From assembly GCA_026192395.1 (NCBI GenBank), contig WACF01000002.1, positions 496,001 to 560,000 of the forward strand: 64,000 nucleotides of DNA. Reading direction: 5' to 3'. This document shows, piece after piece, positions 17,091 through 24,724 of the stretch. Every line of letters starts with the position of its first letter. Positions within the stretch are counted from its first letter, which is position 1. Under the pieces are notes generated by a model. That model did not search any database. It had not been told where the DNA came from and saw only the letters and a program-made list of their open reading frames with translations. The DNA is from Proteobacteria bacterium 005FR1 (GTDB lineage: Bacteria; Pseudomonadota; Gammaproteobacteria; Pseudomonadales; Cellvibrionaceae). Position numbers and translations under genes: made by a program.

Positions 17091-18119
17091 ATGGCAGGTG
17101 CAAGCAATATCGGGGCGGCAAGCGTACAGAGATTGTTCGAGCCGAAAAACTTCAATCAGTTATCCGCAGGGCAGGGCGCGGATTCTTCGCGTTCCGAGCC
17201 ATCAAGTGATTTTCTCGCTGACGTGATAGCCGGTCTGACCCAGGCGCCCAAGCAATTGCAACCCAAGTACTTTTACGACCGGCAGGGCTCGGAATACTTT
17301 GATCAGATCTGCGGTTTGGAAGAGTACTACCCTTTTCAGTGCGAATTGGAGCTTCTGCCGACGGTCGCCCAGGGGCTGAGTGAAGTGCTCGACCGAGAGT
17401 ACGCGATGGTGGAATTCGGCGCAGGGTCGCTGCGCAAGGTGCAGCCCTTACTCGAAACGATCAGCGGGATTCGCAGCTTTACGCCCATCGATATCTCTGG
17501 TGAGCATTTGCATGCGGCCTGCGGAGAGCTGCAAAAACAGTTTCCCGAATTGCAAGTGCAGCCGGTGGTTGGTGATTTTACCCAGCCGGTGCAGCTTGCT
17601 CCCACTTCTCTCGATTCGCTGGGATTTTTTCCCGGTTCCACCATTGGCAATTTCTCGCCAGCCGATGCCCACACCTTTCTGGTCAATGCCGGGAAGACGC
17701 TTGGTTCGAAGAGTTACATGGTGATCGGTGTTGACACAAAGAAATCGCCGGAGCTCCTGCATTCTGCTTACAACGATCCCCATGACGTTACGGCGAAATT
17801 CAATCTCAATATTCTCGAACGAATCAATCGCGAGCTGGATGGCGACATCGCCGTCGATCGCTTCAAGCATTATGCTTTCTACAATCCGGCCCGGGGCCGA
17901 GTGGAAATGCACCTGATTAGCACTGCGGATCAGGTGGCCCACGTCGCCGGGCAGCCGGTTCGCTTTCGGGAAGGCGAAAGCATCCATACGGAAAACTCCT
18001 ACAAGTACACCGCGGACGAATTCACCAAACTGGCCAGAAACGCCGGCTGGAAAATGGAAAAGCAATGGTTCGCGGACGACGACATGTTCGCCACCTACCT
18101 CATTCGCTATGAGCCCTGA
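17091..18119 (+). CDS. egtD: L-histidine N-alpha-methyltransferase EgtD
   Basis: This 342-residue SAM enzyme trimethylates histidine to hercynine, the first step to ergothioneine. Diagnostic segments are QPKYFYDRQGSEYFDQICGL, EEYYPFQCELELL and the SAM motif VEFGAGSLRKVQPLL (about 106-120). FTPIDISGEHL and the C-terminal YKYTADEFTKLARNAGW are also present. It lies 56 bases after egtB, in the order found in proteobacterial two-gene clusters. It overlaps the start of the following PhzF-like gene by 11 bases, so translation of that gene is likely coupled. Confidence 0.95.
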   Translation: MAGASNIGAASVQRLFEPKNFNQLSAGQGADSSRSEPSSDFLADVIAGLTQAPKQLQPKYFYDRQGSEYFDQICGLEEYYPFQCELELLPTVAQGLSEVLDREYAMVEFGAGSLRKVQPLLETISGIRSFTPIDISGEHLHAACGELQKQFPELQVQPVVGDFTQPVQLAPTSLDSLGFFPGSTIGNFSPADAHTFLVNAGKTLGSKSYMVIGVDTKKSPELLHSAYNDPHDVTAKFNLNILERINRELDGDIAVDRFKHYAFYNPARGRVEMHLISTADQVAHVAGQPVRFREGESIHTENSYKYTADEFTKLARNAGWKMEKQWFADDDMFATYLIRYEP

Positions 18120-18915
18120 CCCGGGTGATTCCGTCTTTCAGGTAACCAGCTTTGTAGGAGAGGGCTGCCAGGGCAACTTGCACCAGGTCTATGTAAACCC
18201 GCAATTCGCCTCGCCGGCTCACCGAGAACTTTCCCTCGAGGCGGCAGGGGACCTGATCCTCGTTCTGCTCTTTTTGGAGGAGGGCGCAATTCCGCGAGCC
18301 GAGTTTTATCAGTTTGGTCGAACCATTCTGCGCTGCGGCTCCGGTTCACTCGCCGCGGCCCACGTGCTCTTGAATGAGCTGGGCTTTGAGGCGCTGGAGA
18401 TGCTCCAGACGGATGCCGGAGTGGTGCACCTGCGCGAGCGCGACGGTCTGCTGGGCTATGGTGACAGGACCTTGCCGTTGACGGCCAGCGAAGAAACAGC
18501 GCTGTGGCAGAGCCTGATCGATCAGCGAATAACTTCATGTTGGTCGATCGGCAGTGAGCACGATTACGCGCTCGTGGAACTCGAGAGCCAAGCTTCGGTA
18601 CGAACACTCAACGTGGATATCGAATCGCTGCCCCGGTGCAGCGACAGGGCCCTCATCGTAACCGCAGCGGCAAGTGGCGCTGACTACGATTATGTGCTTC
18701 GTTACTTTGCGCCCCAGCACGGCAAGGCCGAAGACGCAGCCACCGGCTCCGCAAACCTGCAGCTGGCTCCCTTTTGGAAAGAACGACTCGGCAGAGACAA
18801 GCTGAAAGGACGACAGCTGTCCCAGTCCGGCGGAGAGTTCTATCTGGACATCGAAGGTGACCTGGTCTGGGTACACGGACGAACAGTCGCCATTCGCCAG
18901 CCTAAGAATCCATAA
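18109..18915 (+). CDS. PhzF-like protein with degenerate active site
   Basis: The 268-residue protein has the PhzF/diaminopimelate-epimerase-like two-domain fold. The C-terminal half is clearly family-like: YFAPQHGKAEDAATGSANLQ, then LAPFWKERLG and LSQSGGEFYLDIEGD. The N-terminal half ends with LRCGSGSLAAAHVLLNELG. In PhzF the catalytic Glu lies in a SETxF motif and the partner His in CGHAT. Here those positions read LVLLF and CGSGS, and the usual TGSAH is TGSAN. The Asp and Ser of the second lobe remain. Normal isomerase chemistry is therefore doubtful. It overlaps egtD by 11 bases, so it may serve ergothioneine synthesis, transfer or binding. Function unknown. Confidence 0.75.
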   Translation: MSPDPGDSVFQVTSFVGEGCQGNLHQVYVNPQFASPAHRELSLEAAGDLILVLLFLEEGAIPRAEFYQFGRTILRCGSGSLAAAHVLLNELGFEALEMLQTDAGVVHLRERDGLLGYGDRTLPLTASEETALWQSLIDQRITSCWSIGSEHDYALVELESQASVRTLNVDIESLPRCSDRALIVTAAASGADYDYVLRYFAPQHGKAEDAATGSANLQLAPFWKERLGRDKLKGRQLSQSGGEFYLDIEGDLVWVHGRTVAIRQPKNP

Positions 18916-18972
18916 GGTAAGTTCGCAGAATACCGTGAGAGACTGCCAGTCCCTCGATGGACTTCAATGCTC

Positions 18973-19020
18973 GCGACTGGCGACTGGCGACTGGCGACTG
19001 GCGACTGGCGACTGGCGACC
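18973..19020. repeat. heptamer tandem repeat CTGGCGA, six copies
   Basis: Six exact units CTGGCGA run from 18977 to 19018, preceded by GCGA and followed by CC. The array lies between the PhzF-like gene and the cobalamin riboswitch. A closely related array (CTGGAGA) lies at the other end of the B12 cassette at 24690-24722. There are no spacers, so it is not a CRISPR array. Confidence 0.95.
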
Positions 19021-19071
19021 GCTAACTGGACTCTCTTGACTGTCGCCGCCCTTTCCCCTACATTCCGCACC

Positions 19072-19243
19072 GCGTTAGCAGGTGCCTGCCACCGTCACGA
19101 CGGTTGGGCAGGTTAAACGGGAAGTCTGGTGTAAAACCAGCGCTGCCCCCGCAACGGTAAGCAGACACCTCAATGGAGATCTGTGAGCCCGATACCGGCC
19201 TGTAGCGAATCAGCTGATGGAGCGGAGGGCTACCATCCAGGGA
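19072..19243 (+). ncRNA. cobalamin (AdoCbl) riboswitch
   Basis: The leader of btuB carries the conserved riboswitch landmarks in order: GCAGGTGCCTGCC opening, GGTTAAACGGGAAGTCTGGT, and CCAGCGCTGCCCCCGCAACG. GGTAAGCAGACACC and the B12 box GAGCCCGATACCGGCC (about 19185-19200) follow, then closing sequences near 19240. It binds adenosylcobalamin and should switch off the downstream import genes when B12 is plentiful. It ends about 80 bases before the btuB start, leaving room for an expression platform. Confidence 0.95.
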
Positions 19244-19322
19244 TGTATCTTCGATTTTCTCGTAATATCCCTCGTCCTCCCTCGACTGCCTTTCATTCTT
19301 GTATTTGGCTCGAGGAACAACC

Positions 19323-21221
19323 GTGAACAAACTTTCTTTTCTGCTTTTTGCTGCCAGCGCAGCGTCCCTGTCCGCTGCTGCGGAACAGCCCATCGAAGAA
19401 TTAATCATCGTCGGATCCAGTCTGCCCATCGAGAGGCAAAAATTGGCCAGCGCGCTGACTGTGCTCGACGGCGAGGCTATCGACGCTATCGGAGCGCCCC
19501 ATGCGGCTGATTTACTGCGACACATCCCGGGACTCGCGGTAAGTCGTACGGGAGCATGGGGTGGTATCACCAATGTGCGAATACGCGGTGCTGAGGCGAA
19601 CCACGTGCTGGTTTTCATTGACGGCGTCGAAGCCAATGACGCGAATGGAGATATTGATCTCTCCGCGCTGGTCTCGGACAACATCGAGCGAATCGAAGTC
19701 CTGCGCGGGCCGCAAAGTGGCCTCTACGGCTCCAATGCCACCGCAGGCGTAATCAACATTATCACCAGAAACGCGGGTCGCGGCTTCGGACTCAATGCAC
19801 AGGTAGAAGCGGGGAGCCTCGATTTCCAGAGTCAGTCTGTTCGTCTTCACGGCGGTAGTGAGACGGTGTCGGGCAGCTTGAGCTTGCACCATCAGGAGTC
19901 GGCTTTCGATGCCTCCGTGCACAGCAACGAATACGAGGACGACGACCGAAGCGAGAATTTCACCTATCTGGGCAAGGGTAAAGTGGCGGTTTCGGACGCA
20001 CTGACGCTGGACGGGCACTTTCGATACGTAAACAAAACATCGGATATCGACGGGAGCGGCGCCTGGGGTACACCGGAGCAGGGAATCGCCGTCGATAGCG
20101 CCGGGCATGCCGAGCTGCGGGAGCGGCTCTATGGCCTTAGCGCCACGCTTGATCTGCTCGACGGGAATCTGACCACCCGACTCGCCTACGATTACACCGA
20201 CAGAGCAGATGAGGGTTTTAGCCGAGGACTCCTGCGAGATTCGGGTAGCGATACTTCCCGCAAGAAGATCAACTGGATGACCCGATATGCCCTGTCCGGC
20301 AGCGCCAACTACGAGCACAGCGCCGCCGTTTTCGCTGAGCGTGAGGTGGAAACTTTCAAGCACAAGGAAGTCTTCGATGTATCCCAACTCGAGGAGCAGC
20401 GTCGCCGTCTAACGGGTTACGGTCTGGAATACCGTGCCGAAGTCTACAACCGCGTTTATCTTGCTCTCTCCGCGCGACACGACAACAACGACGATTTCGA
20501 GGATGAGACCACCTACAGCCTTGGAGCTTCCGCGTGGCTGACGGATTCTACCCGCTTGCACGCTACCGTCGGCAGGGGCGTCACCAATCCCTCCTTCTAT
20601 GAACAGTTCGGCTATATACCGGCGACCTATCGTGGCAATCCCAGCCTCGAGCCCGAAGTTGCGCAAAGCTGGGATGTCGGCATTGAGCAGCAGTTCGGCG
20701 ACGGCGACATGCAGGTCGACCTCACATATTTCCATTCGGACCTCGAGCAGGAAATTGCCACGGACTACTCGGTTTTCCCGTACACCCCTTTCAACTTGCA
20801 AGAAGACAGTGAACGTCGCGGAGTGGAGCTGAGCTTCAGCGCCGCATTGCTGGACTCGTTGTCGCTGGCCGCGAGCTACACCCACACCGATGCTGAAGAG
20901 CGAGGTGAAACCGAGGTGCGTCGTGCGAAGAACATGGGCAGCGTGGACCTGCGCTATCGATTCCTTGGCGAGGCGGCTGCATTGAGCCTTGGTGCGGTGT
21001 ACAACGGCTCGCAACTGGACAACGACTTCCGCCCCCTAACGCCGCCCCAGATCCGTCTGGACTCTTACGTGCTCGTCAATCTGGGCGCAAGCTACCGGCT
21101 GAGTCCCGAGTTGGAATTATTCGGTCACGTGCACAATGCACTTGACGAGCAATACCAGGAGGTATTCAGTTACGGCACAGCGGGCAGGCACGCAACCGTG
21201 GGGATGCGCTTCGCGTTTTAG
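19323..21221 (+). CDS. btuB: TonB-dependent cobalamin receptor BtuB
   Basis: This 632-residue outer-membrane receptor imports vitamin B12 using TonB energy. It has a signal peptide (about 1-21, ending SLSAAA) and a TonB-box-like EELIIVGSS. The plug domain contains LRHIPGLAVSRTGAWGG, VRIRGAEANHVLVFIDG and LRGPQSGLYGSNATAGVINI. A 22-strand type barrel follows, ending in Phe (VGMRFAF). The start is GTG at 19323, preceded by CGAGGAAC; an upstream TTG would lie before this ribosome site. The riboswitch directly upstream supports B12 as ligand. It is the first of five genes. Confidence 0.93.
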   Translation: MNKLSFLLFAASAASLSAAAEQPIEELIIVGSSLPIERQKLASALTVLDGEAIDAIGAPHAADLLRHIPGLAVSRTGAWGGITNVRIRGAEANHVLVFIDGVEANDANGDIDLSALVSDNIERIEVLRGPQSGLYGSNATAGVINIITRNAGRGFGLNAQVEAGSLDFQSQSVRLHGGSETVSGSLSLHHQESAFDASVHSNEYEDDDRSENFTYLGKGKVAVSDALTLDGHFRYVNKTSDIDGSGAWGTPEQGIAVDSAGHAELRERLYGLSATLDLLDGNLTTRLAYDYTDRADEGFSRGLLRDSGSDTSRKKINWMTRYALSGSANYEHSAAVFAEREVETFKHKEVFDVSQLEEQRRRLTGYGLEYRAEVYNRVYLALSARHDNNDDFEDETTYSLGASAWLTDSTRLHATVGRGVTNPSFYEQFGYIPATYRGNPSLEPEVAQSWDVGIEQQFGDGDMQVDLTYFHSDLEQEIATDYSVFPYTPFNLQEDSERRGVELSFSAALLDSLSLAASYTHTDAEERGETEVRRAKNMGSVDLRYRFLGEAAALSLGAVYNGSQLDNDFRPLTPPQIRLDSYVLVNLGASYRLSPELELFGHVHNALDEQYQEVFSYGTAGRHATVGMRFAF

Positions 21222-21241
21222 GATCACCAGCCGGGTCAGTT

Positions 21242-21850
21242 ATGTCAGAGCAATCCAGGGCGCGTAAACACAAGCGGGCCATGCAGAAGCAGAAGGCGAA
21301 TGTGGACGCCGCCATCGAGGCGGCTTCCACTGATCGCGGTGTGGCCGTACTGCTCACCGGCGAAGGCAAGGGTAAGAGCAGTTCCGCTTTTGGCATGGTC
21401 ATGCGTGCGCTCGGATACGACCAGACCGTCGGCGTAGTGCAGTTCATCAAGGGCGAACAACTCTCGGGTGAGGAGATCTATCTGCGCGATCACTGCCCTC
21501 AGGTGGAGCTGGTGCAAATGGGCACCGGATTTACCTGGGACACCCAAGACCGAGAGAAGGACATGGCGGCGGCTCGCAATACCTGGGCGGCTGCGCAGCG
21601 CCTGCTGAGTGACGAACGGTACGATCTGGTGGTGCTGGACGAGCTCACCTATATGTTGGCTTTCGACTACCTCGAGGAGCAGGATGTCGTGCTGGCGATC
21701 GCCAGGCGACCGGCAGCGCAAAGTGTCGTCGTCACTGGTCGCGGAGGTGGATCCGCACTGCGGGACGTCATGGATACGGTGTCGGAGGTCAAGGAAATCA
21801 AGCATGCCTTCAAGCAGGGCATCAGGGCGCGGCGCGGCGTTGATTACTGA
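21242..21850 (+). CDS. btuR: cob(I)alamin adenosyltransferase (BtuR/CobO type)
   Basis: This 202-residue P-loop enzyme adds the 5'-deoxyadenosyl group of ATP to cob(I)alamin. The P-loop is GEGKGKSS (40-47). VVQFIKGEQLSGEE, QMGTGFTWDTQDREKD, LVVLDELTYMLAFDYL and VVTGRGG follow. The N-terminal basic helix (about 1-28) is normal for the CobA/BtuR family. It lies 20 bases after btuB and overlaps the permease gene by 11 bases. Its presence in the operon shows imported B12 is converted to the coenzyme form, which is also the riboswitch ligand. Confidence 0.95.
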   Translation: MSEQSRARKHKRAMQKQKANVDAAIEAASTDRGVAVLLTGEGKGKSSSAFGMVMRALGYDQTVGVVQFIKGEQLSGEEIYLRDHCPQVELVQMGTGFTWDTQDREKDMAAARNTWAAAQRLLSDERYDLVVLDELTYMLAFDYLEEQDVVLAIARRPAAQSVVVTGRGGGSALRDVMDTVSEVKEIKHAFKQGIRARRGVDY

Positions 21851-22901
21851 AGGCCTGTTCGAATCCGCGCGGCACTCCACCAGAGATGTCCGCCGACGAA
21901 TCACCGCCGCAGTTCTGGTGGCGGCTCTTCCGGTTTGTTTCTTTCTTTCTCTATTGCTGGGTTCGACCGAGCTGAGCGCCCCTGAAGTATTTTCGGCGCT
22001 GTGGTTCAGCAGTGGCGATTCGCAGCAAGACCTCATCGTGACCGCGATTCGGCTGCCGCGCAGCTTGCTGGCCGCGTTGATCGGCGCGGTGCTGGCCATC
22101 TGCGGCGCAGCGAGTCAGGGCCTGTTTCGCAATCCGCTTGCAGATCCCTCGCTTATCGGTGTGACTGCCGGCGCTTCGGCCGGCGCCAGTCTCGCCATCG
22201 TTTTCGGCGGAACCCTGCTCGCCGGTGCCGGGGGTTTGTGGTGGATCTCGCTGGGTGCGTTTGCGGGGGGAATCGCCACCGTATGGCTGGTGTATCGCCT
22301 TTCCACGAGCTCATCGGGCACTTCGGTCGCGAGCATGCTGCTGGCGGGAATCGCCATTACCGCTCTGGCGGGTAGCTTCACGAGTTTGCTTTCCTATCTG
22401 GCGAGCAATGACCTGTTACGCCGAATCAGCTTGTGGCAGATGGGGGGGCTGGACGGTGCAAATTATCCGCGGGTAATCGCGGCCTTGCTGGTGGCGACCA
22501 TGATGCTGGCTTTCATCCCGAGGTTTTCAAGCGCGCTGAACGCTCTGCTGCTGGGCGAGTCCGAAGCGCAGCATCTCGGCTTTGATGTCGCCCGTATGCA
22601 GCGCTGGCTGATCGTGCTGATTGCGGCAGGCGTTGGTAGCTCAGTGGCGCTGGCCGGCACGATTTCTTTCGTAGGGCTGGTAGTGCCGCACATCGTTCGT
22701 CTCGCGATCGGTGCGGATCACCGCTATCTCCTGCCGCTTTCTGCGGCGGCCGGCGCAGTACTGCTGTTGATGGCGGATACACTGGCGCGAACCGTGATTG
22801 CTCCAGCGGAAATCCCGGTTGGGCTGGTGACCGCCGTCGTGGGAGCGCCGTTTTTTATTTCTCTGCTGCGGCACCGCCGGGAATACGGGATGCAGCCATG
22901 A
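21840..22901 (+). CDS. btuC: BtuC-type ABC transporter permease (FecCD family)
   Basis: The membrane protein of about 353 residues has roughly ten transmembrane helices of the FecCD fold. Family segments include LPRSLLAALIGAVLAICGAASQGLFRNPLADPSLIGVTAGASAGA, LLAGIAITAL, and the coupling region FVGLVVPHIVRLAIGADHR. The frame is open further upstream inside btuR. The likely start is TTG at 21840, which gives a normal-length N-terminus and an 11-base overlap with btuR; the start is uncertain. The ATPase gene overlaps its stop by four bases. B12 is inferred as substrate from the operon. Confidence 0.88.
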   Translation: MITEGLFESARHSTRDVRRRITAAVLVAALPVCFFLSLLLGSTELSAPEVFSALWFSSGDSQQDLIVTAIRLPRSLLAALIGAVLAICGAASQGLFRNPLADPSLIGVTAGASAGASLAIVFGGTLLAGAGGLWWISLGAFAGGIATVWLVYRLSTSSSGTSVASMLLAGIAITALAGSFTSLLSYLASNDLLRRISLWQMGGLDGANYPRVIAALLVATMMLAFIPRFSSALNALLLGESEAQHLGFDVARMQRWLIVLIAAGVGSSVALAGTISFVGLVVPHIVRLAIGADHRYLLPLSAAAGAVLLLMADTLARTVIAPAEIPVGLVTAVVGAPFFISLLRHRREYGMQP

Positions 22902-23701
22902 CGAACGAAACTGATTCGCTGCTAATCGTCGATTCCCTGGAGGTGACGTTGTCGGCTGGTCGCGCGAGCCAAGCACTGCTCGCGGGGATTGATCTGGATC
23001 TGCAGCCAGGCCAATTGTTGGCGATCATCGGACCCAACGGTGCGGGCAAAACCAGTTTGCTGCGCACCATTTGCGGAGAGCTTGCCATTGCGAAAGGCAG
23101 TATTCGCGTTTGCAATCAGCCCTTGCCAGCACTGACCCTGCGCGAGCGGGCGAGAAGAATTGCGGTGTTGCCGCAACTGAGCGGACTCAATTTCCCCTTC
23201 AGCGTGGAGGAGGTGATTGCGCTCGGGCGCAGTCCGCACGACACCGGTCGTGATCGGGATCGCGCCATTGTCGCGCAGGCGATGGCGGAGGTGGATGTGC
23301 TCCATCTCCGAGATCGCCTGTATACGCATCTCTCGGGCGGAGAGAAACAGCGGGTGCAGCTGGCCCGGGTGCTGGCTCAAGTCTGGCCAGTGGATTCGCA
23401 GCCGCGCCTGCTCTTGCTGGACGAGCCGCTTAGTGCTCTGGATCTTGGTCACCAGCAGCTGTTGATGCGAAGCTTGCAGACATTCTGTGGAAGAGGCTTG
23501 GGCGTGATCATGGCGGTTCACGACGTCAACATTGCAAGCGCCTACGCGGACCGCCTGCTTGCGCTGAAAGGCGGGCGCTGCGTTGCGGCTGGCAGCGCGC
23601 ACGCCGTGGTAAGCGCGCCGGTACTGAAGGAGCTTTTCGGCGTGACCATGCAGATTCTTCCCCGACCCGGTTCCGGAAAGCCGATGGCAGTGGGTGTTTG
23701 A
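22898..23701 (+). CDS. btuD: BtuD-type ABC transporter ATP-binding protein
   Basis: This 267-residue ATPase has Walker A GPNGAGKTS (45-53), a Q-loop in AVLPQLSG, signature LSGGEKQRVQLAR (about 145) and Walker B LLLLDEPLSALD. The switch His is in MAVHDVN. By sequence it resembles HmuV/FecE-type heme or siderophore ATPases (ALGRSPH), but the riboswitch, btuB, btuR and BtuF-like neighbours argue for cobalamin. The ATG overlaps the permease stop as ATGA, so the two are translationally coupled. Confidence 0.88.
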   Translation: MTNETDSLLIVDSLEVTLSAGRASQALLAGIDLDLQPGQLLAIIGPNGAGKTSLLRTICGELAIAKGSIRVCNQPLPALTLRERARRIAVLPQLSGLNFPFSVEEVIALGRSPHDTGRDRDRAIVAQAMAEVDVLHLRDRLYTHLSGGEKQRVQLARVLAQVWPVDSQPRLLLLDEPLSALDLGHQQLLMRSLQTFCGRGLGVIMAVHDVNIASAYADRLLALKGGRCVAAGSAHAVVSAPVLKELFGVTMQILPRPGSGKPMAVGV

Positions 23702-23704
23702 AGG

Positions 23705-24604
23705 ATGCGTTTGTTGTTGTCTCTGGCGATCACTTCTCTTGCTCTTGCTTGCCTGCCGGCACGGGCTGAGGTAGCCGTGCAGGATTCGCTGGGTCGTACT
23801 GTCGCCCTGGAAGAACCTGCCCGACGCATCGTGGCTCTGGCTCCGCACATTGTCGAAAATCTCTATTGGGCTGGCGGCGGAGAGAAGGTCGTAGCCGCAG
23901 TCGAATACAGCGACTATCCCCCGGAGGCCAAAAGCTTGCCGAGAGTGGGCGGTTTCAATACCTACAGTCTGGAAGCGGTTCTTGCGGCCTCACCGGATCT
24001 GGTGGTGGTCTGGGCATCTGGGAATGGAGTCGAAGTCGTCGAACAACTCGAACGCTTGGGTATCTCCGTGTACGCCGACGAGCCCAGGACACTTGAGGAT
24101 ATTGCGCGCTCCATTCGCAATCTTGGTGCGCTGGCCGGTAGCCAGACGGTCAGCGAGCAGGCAGCCGATGATTTTCTTCAGCGCCTGAAAACGCTGCGAA
24201 AAAAATATGCGAATAGCAGTCCTGTTGAGGTGTTTTACCAGGTTTGGCACCAGCCGCTGCAAACGGTGAACGGCGATCACATCATCAGCGATGTACTCGA
24301 AGTCTGCGGCGCACGCAATGTTTTCGCCGATGCGATCTCGCTGGCACCCATCATCAACATCGAAGCGGTGCTGCAACGGAATCCCGACGTGATTCTGGCA
24401 AGTGGAGCGAGCGAAAAAAGGCCCGAATGGCTGGACGACTGGCGGCGTTATCGGGCCCTTGAGGCAGTGCAGACCGGCAGCCTCTATGCAGTGCCCCCCG
24501 ATTATATCCAACGCCATACGCCGCGCATTCTCGTTGGCGCTGAGATGGTTTGCGAACAGATGGGAAGAAGTCGCCAGTCGACAGACGCCAGTCACCAGAG
24601 GTGA
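23705..24604 (+). CDS. btuF: BtuF-like periplasmic cobalamin-binding protein
   Basis: The 299-residue protein has a signal peptide (about 1-21, LACLPARA) and the two-lobe fold of helical-backbone binding proteins: RIVALAPHIVENLYWAGGGEKVVA, PRVGGFNTYSLEAVLAASPDLVV, and VFYQVWHQPLQTVNGDHIISDVLEVCGARNVF. It delivers B12 to the inner-membrane transporter. It starts three bases after btuD. The final ten residues (RQSTDASHQR) are encoded by four degenerate heptamers in reverse orientation, so the C-terminus seems extended by repeat DNA. Confidence 0.88.
   Translation: MRLLLSLAITSLALACLPARAEVAVQDSLGRTVALEEPARRIVALAPHIVENLYWAGGGEKVVAAVEYSDYPPEAKSLPRVGGFNTYSLEAVLAASPDLVVVWASGNGVEVVEQLERLGISVYADEPRTLEDIARSIRNLGALAGSQTVSEQAADDFLQRLKTLRKKYANSSPVEVFYQVWHQPLQTVNGDHIISDVLEVCGARNVFADAISLAPIINIEAVLQRNPDVILASGASEKRPEWLDDWRRYRALEAVQTGSLYAVPPDYIQRHTPRILVGAEMVCEQMGRSRQSTDASHQR
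24571..24598. repeat. degenerate heptamer array in the 3' end of btuF
   Basis: TCGCCAG, TCGACAG, ACGCCAG and TCACCAG are four consecutive 7-base units. Their reverse complements are variants of the CTGGCGA unit found at 18977. They encode the last residues of the BtuF-like protein. Confidence 0.75.
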
Positions 24605-24670
24605 CCCGTGACCGGCGGATAGCACTGATAGCTCGTTAAGCGGCTTGTTGCAGAGGAGGGGAAGGGGCTG

Positions 24671-24722
24671 CCAGTCTCCAATCATTGGACTGGAGACTGG
24701 AGACTGGAGACTGGAGACTGGA
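24671..24722. repeat. heptamer tandem repeat CTGGAGA with inverted copy
   Basis: Four full and one partial CTGGAGA units occupy 24690-24722. Just upstream CCAGTCTCCA (24671-24680) is the exact inverse of TGGAGACTGG (24691-24700), so the array can form a 10-bp stem. It lies between the convergent btuF and gltA genes, two bases beyond the gltA stop, and differs from the other array by one base per unit. Confidence 0.95.
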
Positions 24723-24724
24723 AC

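Noticed and set aside
18973-19020. CRISPR array
   Set aside because: The units are 7 bases with no spacers and no cas genes nearby; this is a simple tandem repeat.
22898-23701. Assignment of the ATPase as heme importer HmuV
   Set aside because: The sequence resembles HmuV, but the cobalamin riboswitch, btuB, btuR and the absence of heme genes favour a B12 role.
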